Origin: an archaeon
Lineage (GTDB): Archaea; Altiarchaeota; Altiarchaeia; IMC4; QMZM01
Assembly (NCBI GenBank): GCA_029933895.1
Contig: JAOZNG010000036.1
Coordinates: forward strand, 1 to 9,824
DNA length: 9,824 bases
Direction of reading: 5' to 3'
Shown: positions 6,014 to 9,824 of the stretch, piece by piece
How positions within the stretch are numbered: position 1 is the stretch's first letter
How the letters are laid out: every line of letters starts with the position of its first letter
The notes under the pieces: generated by a model
Seen by the model: the letters and a program-made list of their open reading frames with translations, nothing else
Told to the model about the DNA's origin: nothing
Database searches by the model: none
Made by a program: the position numbers and the translations under genes

Positions 6014-7199
6014 AAGAAAAGGGCTTTTTTACTGGAATAGATTAACAAAGGAGGGAGACAGGCGTCTTGAGATGGCTGTTGTGTTATTTTTTGTCGCATC
6101 ATCTCTTGCCTCCTTCTACGCCTACAGCACGGCATCAATAGATGTGTGGGGATTAATGACCGGGGTTTTCTCTCTCACCATAAGCCTGGAGGAGATATTC
6201 TCTATATTAACTGTGCTGATTCCGTTCTTCTTCCTTTTCCCTTTACCATTTGCTGTGATGGCCTACTACGGCATCAGGAGGAAACACTTCAGGTATATGA
6301 TACCATTAGTTGCTTCTTTATTCGCTGTATTGCTTGGTTTGTTGTTTTTTGAGGCTAACCTGAACTACCTGCTCTTCTCGGTTTCCTTTATCATTGCCTC
6401 AGTAATCTCGGGCAGGTGGGCTAATGTGAGATACCAGGAGCTTAAGTCAATGCGGGTCTACAGGGCATCCACTAGGGCTTCTTCCCGGGCTTATCTCGTA
6501 ATCAAGATAGCTGTTATATCAGCTGTTGCCTACAGCCTGGTAAGCAGTGAATCAATGACCGCTGATCTCATGGATGACTGCATGGATTCCTACGCCTCTT
6601 TATCAATGCAGTTGATGGAGAAACAGCTGAGGAGCCAGGTGGAGGACAGCATTGAGGCACAAAGGGATGTGCAGAAGGCGATGCTCTCCAACCTCACTCT
6701 TGCAGTGAGTGGGATTATTAAATCACATGGAATAAATAAACTGGATGAAATCAGAGACATTGAGGTTGAATTGTTAGAAAATTCCTCCCTGGCGGGGGAG
6801 GAGAAGGAAGCAATCAAGGCAGGGGTTGAGGGGATAATAAACCGGGAAAAAACTGAGTGGAGCAGTGAAGTGGACCAGCAGACTGAGGCAATAATTGCAG
6901 GAATGGAGGAGCAGATGGGTAACAAAACACAACTGGTTGAGGGTTACATGCAAAAGCTGAGGGAGGATATGCTGACCAAGGATAAGATCAAGAAACAGGT
7001 AAATGAGATGTTGAGGGAGCCTGTTCGTATAGAAGACAGGGAGATTGTAATCTACGACTTCATGGAGGAAACAATCCCTCTGCTCGTGGTTTTCCTTCTG
7101 TGGGGTGTTCTGGGAATCTGGAAGAAGATGATGTTCCTCCCCCTGGCGGGCCTATATACAGTGATTATTTCAAGGGTTTTTAGGGAGAAACAGGAATAG
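6000..7199 (+). CDS. Unrecognised polytopic membrane protein with a large, probably exported helical domain, 399 aa
   Basis: I do not recognise a family. Hydrophobic segments lie at about 24-42, 67-89, 99-116, 122-138, 165-183, 357-374 and a weaker one at 376-392. The loops GIRRKH (91-96) and 138-163 are strongly basic, placing them inside, so the 173-residue stretch 184-356 should lie outside. That stretch is acidic, has few aromatics, is rich in Glu, Gln, Lys, Met and Ser, and looks helical or coiled-coil. It contains three N-x-S/T sequons (N231, N261, N308). The start is set by the Shine-Dalgarno GAGGTGAT. It overlaps DUF116 by 14 bases and is followed 9 bases after its stop by an aminotransferase gene, so it is an operon member. 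A sensor, transporter-accessory or cell-surface role are all possible; none is shown. It lacks the look of a TadC/FlaJ platform. Confidence 0.8.
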   Translation: MVNDERKGLFYWNRLTKEGDRRLEMAVVLFFVASSLASFYAYSTASIDVWGLMTGVFSLTISLEEIFSILTVLIPFFFLFPLPFAVMAYYGIRRKHFRYMIPLVASLFAVLLGLLFFEANLNYLLFSVSFIIASVISGRWANVRYQELKSMRVYRASTRASSRAYLVIKIAVISAVAYSLVSSESMTADLMDDCMDSYASLSMQLMEKQLRSQVEDSIEAQRDVQKAMLSNLTLAVSGIIKSHGINKLDEIRDIEVELLENSSLAGEEKEAIKAGVEGIINREKTEWSSEVDQQTEAIIAGMEEQMGNKTQLVEGYMQKLREDMLTKDKIKKQVNEMLREPVRIEDREIVIYDFMEETIPLLVVFLLWGVLGIWKKMMFLPLAGLYTVIISRVFREKQE

Positions 7200-7208
7200 A
7201 TTAAGAGA

Positions 7209-8333
7209 ATGGATTTCGATGAAATAAAAAAGATGGAGGAGTTATTTTACTCCAACACATTCACGAGGCTTCCAGTAGCCTTGGAGAGGGGTGAGGGAAT
7301 GTATCTCTACGACTTCGACGGTAACAGGTACCTGGACATGTTCGCCGGGATAGCTGTTAACTGCCTGGGCCATGGTCATCCAGCAGTACTTGAGGCACTA
7401 GAGAGGCAGTCAAGGAAGCTGTTACATGTCTCCAACTGGTTTTATACGCTTCCACAGCTTGAACTAGCAGAACTCCTGGTAGGGATCACTGGCATGGAGA
7501 GGGCTTTTTTAACCAACTCAGGGAGCGAGGCGGTTGAGGCTGCGATAAAGCTGGTGAGGGCTAGAACAGGCAGGAAGGAGATTATTGCCATGGAGAATGC
7601 ATTCCATGGAAGGACTCTTGGCGCCCTGAGTTTGACCTGGGAGGAGAAATACAGGGAGCCATTCCAGCCACTGGTTCCTGGAATGAGGTTTGTAAGATAT
7701 GACGACATAGATTCACTGGAGGATGAAATAAACAAGAACACTGCTGCGGTAATCCTGGAGCCGATACTGGGTGAAGCAGGGGTTATTATCCCGGAAAAAA
7801 ACTACCTGAAGGCTGTGAGGGATTTAACCCTTGACAGAGGTGTTTTATTGATTGTTGATGAGGTGCAGACCGGGTTCGGCAGGACCGGGGAGTTGTTCGC
7901 GTTCCAGAAATCAGGTGTTAAGCCAGATATCGTGTGCCTAGCTAAGGGATTGGGTTCTGGTTTTCCGGTAGGTGCCATGCTTTCCTCGGGGATGGACTTC
8001 AGGCCTGGAGAGCATGGAGGCACCTTCATAGGAAACCCATTAGCCTGTGAGGTAGCTAAGACTGTGGTTGAGACCATAATAAGAGACAGACTCCATGTTA
8101 ATGCCAGAGAGATTGGCTCCTACCTCAAGAAGAAACTGGAGGGAGAGGGCTTCGATGTTAGGGGCGTGGGATTGATGATTGGCGTGGGAACAGAGGACGG
8201 CAGGAGCAGGGTTCTGGAGTTAATCAGGGAGGGTGTCTTGACTATATACTCCGGAAATACCGTCAGGCTCCTACCACCCCTGATCATAGAAAAGAAACAC
8301 GCTGATGAATTCCTCCAAAAGTTCTTGTTCTGA
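7209..8333 (+). CDS. argD: Class III aminotransferase, acetylornithine/LysJ-like (ArgD family), 374 aa
   Basis: ArgD/LysJ enzymes transfer an amino group between glutamate and N-acetylglutamate semialdehyde, or the LysW-bound equivalent, in arginine or lysine synthesis, using PLP in the cytoplasm. Motifs are DMFAGIAVNCLGHGHP (43-58), NSGSEA (103-108), FHGRT (132-136), ILEPILGE (182-189), DEVQTGFGRTG (217-227, with Asp217 binding the pyridine nitrogen), CLAKGLGSGFPVGAM (243-257, Lys246 the Schiff-base lysine), GGTFIGNPLA (270-279) and VRLLPPL (352-358). Length is slightly under the family's usual 385-400. No other arginine or lysine pathway gene or LysW is present here, so substrate choice between acetylornithine, LysW-lysine and related 4-aminobutyrate-like substrates stays open. 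It closes the operon, starting 9 bases after the membrane-protein stop. Confidence 0.87.
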   Translation: MDFDEIKKMEELFYSNTFTRLPVALERGEGMYLYDFDGNRYLDMFAGIAVNCLGHGHPAVLEALERQSRKLLHVSNWFYTLPQLELAELLVGITGMERAFLTNSGSEAVEAAIKLVRARTGRKEIIAMENAFHGRTLGALSLTWEEKYREPFQPLVPGMRFVRYDDIDSLEDEINKNTAAVILEPILGEAGVIIPEKNYLKAVRDLTLDRGVLLIVDEVQTGFGRTGELFAFQKSGVKPDIVCLAKGLGSGFPVGAMLSSGMDFRPGEHGGTFIGNPLACEVAKTVVETIIRDRLHVNAREIGSYLKKKLEGEGFDVRGVGLMIGVGTEDGRSRVLELIREGVLTIYSGNTVRLLPPLIIEKKHADEFLQKFLF

Positions 8334-8341
8334 GATATATT
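8334..8341 (+). promoter_or_regulatory. TATA-like box for the RecJ-like nuclease gene
   Basis: GATATATT starts right after the aminotransferase stop and is centred about 34 bases before ATG 8372, predicting a leader of about 8-10 bases. The same GATATATT core occurs before the winged-helix gene at 3011-3018. No Shine-Dalgarno precedes ATG 8372. Confidence 0.4.
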
Positions 8342-8371
8342 GATGTAAGTGAATAGTTATTATTCTCAGAA

Positions 8372-9790
8372 ATGGAGTCTTATGAAATGAGCAGGGAGTT
8401 ATGGGATGATATCAGAATATTCAGCAGAAAGCTGAAGCGGGTGGAGGAGGTGTTGGTGGTCAGCCACCACGACGCTGACGGGATAACAGCCTGCGCTATC
8501 CTTCTGGATTTATTCAGTTACCTGGATATTGGAGTTGATTCAATAATCACCAAGCAGCTGGACAGCAGGGTAATGGAGGAGATTAATGGAATAGACAAGA
8601 GTGTTGTGTTCTCGGACATGGGCTCCGGGCAGCTTAACCTCATCAGGGAAAGCGGCGTAGATTATTATATAATAGACCACCACCAGCCCCTGGAGAGGGA
8701 TGATAGACAGGTTAATCCACACTTCTATGGATATGACGGGGGACGTGATGTCTCTGGGGCTGGTATGGCCTACTTTGTGGCTAAATCGCTGGGGAGAGAT
8801 GATATGGCCCACCTGGCACTGGTTGGAGCGGTAGGTGATATGCAGGACTCTAACGGAAGCCTTCATTCACTCAACAGGATAATCCTGGGGGATGCTGTAG
8901 AGCAAGAAACAGTGAAGGTGAAAAACGATTTAAGGCTGTTTGGAAGACAGAGCCGGCCTGTGCATCTGATGCTGACCTATGCATCGGACCCTGTAATTCC
9001 GGGATTAACCGGCAACCAGCAGGCCTGCCTGCAGTTCATAGAATCCCTGGAAATCAACCCGAGAAGAGACAGCAACTCCTGGAAGAGCTACGTGGACCTC
9101 AGCTTAGGGGAAAGAAAGAAACTCATCAGTGCATTATACATGAGGCTGCTTGACTTTAACGTCCCAGAGTATCTGATTCAGGGAATGGTTGGCGAGGTAT
9201 ACACCCTGCTTAGGGAGGAGAGGAGGAGTGAGTTAAGAGACACTAAGGAGTATGCTACCTTGATGAACGCGTGCGGCAGGCAGGAGCAGCCCGAGATAGG
9301 ATTGGCGGTGTGTTTAGGTGACAGGGGAAGGAAATGGGATGAAGCCAGGGAGCTTTTGCAGAGCCACAGGGAGATGCTGAGGAAGGGTATAGAGTATCTA
9401 TCAAACATGGGAGTTAATGAGAGACCTCAGCTGTATTACTTTAATGCCGGGGGGGAGATAAATGAGAGGATTATTGGCGTGGTAGCCGGGATGGCCTACG
9501 GCGCCAAGATTATTCCGCCAGATAAACCCATACTGGCCTTCGCCTTGGATGGGGAGGAGCCGGAGTTGATGAAGGTTTCTGCGAGGGCTAATTGGGCCCT
9601 GGTCAGGAGGGGGATTCACTTGGGGGATGCTATGAGGGAGGGCAGCAGGGAATTCGGTGGAGAAGGTGGAGGTCATGACATAGCAGCAGGCGCCACAATA
9701 CCGAAGGAAAAAATGGATTCATTCATTGAAGCAGTGAACAACATATTCAAGAAACAGCTCACAGGAAGCGCTGTGTTGAATAAATCGTAA
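8372..9790 (+). CDS. DHH-family single-strand exonuclease, archaeal RecJ/GAN-like, 472 aa
   Basis: Archaeal RecJ homologues are Mn/Mg-dependent 5'-3' exonucleases; in Thermococcus the GAN protein binds GINS in the CMG-like replicative helicase, and the family is related to eukaryotic Cdc45. Catalytic motifs present are SHHDADG (31-37), SDMGSGQ (81-87), IIDHHQP (100-106) and VGAVGDMQDS (151-160), so all the metal-binding Asp/His positions look intact. A family stretch NACGRQEQP (299-307) and LAVCLGD (311-317) follows. The C-terminal DHHA1 domain has KVSARA (401-406) and GGEGGGHDIAAG (429-440), the substrate-handling loop. Length matches full-size archaeal RecJ. ATG 8372 is chosen for its spacing from a TATA-like box; an in-frame ATG five codons later is an alternative. 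A 7-G run at 9449-9455 is intact. It appears to have its own promoter and stands apart from the operon before it. Confidence 0.92.
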   Translation: MESYEMSRELWDDIRIFSRKLKRVEEVLVVSHHDADGITACAILLDLFSYLDIGVDSIITKQLDSRVMEEINGIDKSVVFSDMGSGQLNLIRESGVDYYIIDHHQPLERDDRQVNPHFYGYDGGRDVSGAGMAYFVAKSLGRDDMAHLALVGAVGDMQDSNGSLHSLNRIILGDAVEQETVKVKNDLRLFGRQSRPVHLMLTYASDPVIPGLTGNQQACLQFIESLEINPRRDSNSWKSYVDLSLGERKKLISALYMRLLDFNVPEYLIQGMVGEVYTLLREERRSELRDTKEYATLMNACGRQEQPEIGLAVCLGDRGRKWDEARELLQSHREMLRKGIEYLSNMGVNERPQLYYFNAGGEINERIIGVVAGMAYGAKIIPPDKPILAFALDGEEPELMKVSARANWALVRRGIHLGDAMREGSREFGGEGGGHDIAAGATIPKEKMDSFIEAVNNIFKKQLTGSAVLNKS

Positions 9791-9824
9791 AGTATTTCTT
9801 TGTGTGAAAAGGAAATAGCCATAG
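9791..9824. other. short right-edge sequence after the RecJ-like gene
   Basis: These 34 bases hold a T-rich stretch (TATTTCTTT, 9793-9801) that might serve as an archaeal terminator. No gene start is visible on the plus strand. The piece is too short to say more. Confidence 0.3.

Noticed and set aside
6000..7199. The polytopic membrane protein as the missing TadC/FlaJ partner of the secretion ATPase
   Set aside because: Segment layout and the acidic outward loop do not resemble T2SSF platforms, and it is 4 kb away in a different operon.
9675..9822. A short minus-strand frame starting at ATG 9820-9822 and running into the RecJ-like gene
   Set aside because: It is about 48 codons, lies mostly opposite the conserved DHHA1 end of the nuclease and has no motif.
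1..9824. CRISPR array, tRNA/rRNA gene, insertion sequence or defence island
   Set aside because: No regularly spaced repeats, no tRNA-like fold in the short gaps, no transposase or nuclease-helicase cassette; genes fill nearly the whole window with housekeeping functions.

Overview
The window is archaeal chromosome. The evidence is an archaeal Trm1, an S26B/Sec11-type signal peptidase with a Ser-His-Asp active site, a FlaI/GspE-like secretion ATPase, an archaeal RecJ/GAN-type DHH nuclease and a DUF116 protein. Arginine is mostly AGG/AGA, and most genes have very short leaders behind TATA-like boxes with no Shine-Dalgarno. I cannot fix the lineage; a euryarchaeal or DPANN/Altiarchaeota-like origin is a guess. 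The signal peptidase variant resembles, from memory, forms seen in DPANN archaea.

Layout. At the left edge (1-394, minus) is the N-terminal part of a UbiX-type flavin prenyltransferase. It is divergent from a two-gene plus-strand unit (442-2952) of a secretion ATPase and the tRNA m2,2G26 methyltransferase Trm1. An AT-rich 85-base gap leads to a small winged-helix protein (3038-3397). This ends exactly where a minus-strand signal peptidase gene ends (3398-4135). A divergent promoter gap (4136-4193) opens a tightly packed four-gene plus-strand operon (4194-8333): class I aminotransferase, membrane-anchored DUF116 cysteine protein, an unrecognised polytopic membrane protein with a large probably exported helical domain, and an ArgD/LysJ-like class III aminotransferase. 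After a 38-base gap comes a RecJ-like nuclease (8372-9790). The last 34 bases hold no gene I can identify.

How the genes relate. Most are housekeeping: tRNA modification, protein export, amino-acid metabolism, DNA replication/repair and prenyl-flavin cofactor synthesis. The operon of two transaminases around two membrane proteins is the only multi-gene unit whose joint purpose is unclear. I see no mobile element, CRISPR array, tRNA, rRNA or defence cassette, and no gene-free stretch over 100 bases. The items most worth a second look are the DUF116/membrane-protein operon, the ATPase with no TadC-type membrane partner beside it, the signal peptidase with a long cysteine-containing insertion, and intact 7-8 base G/C homopolymers inside four genes.
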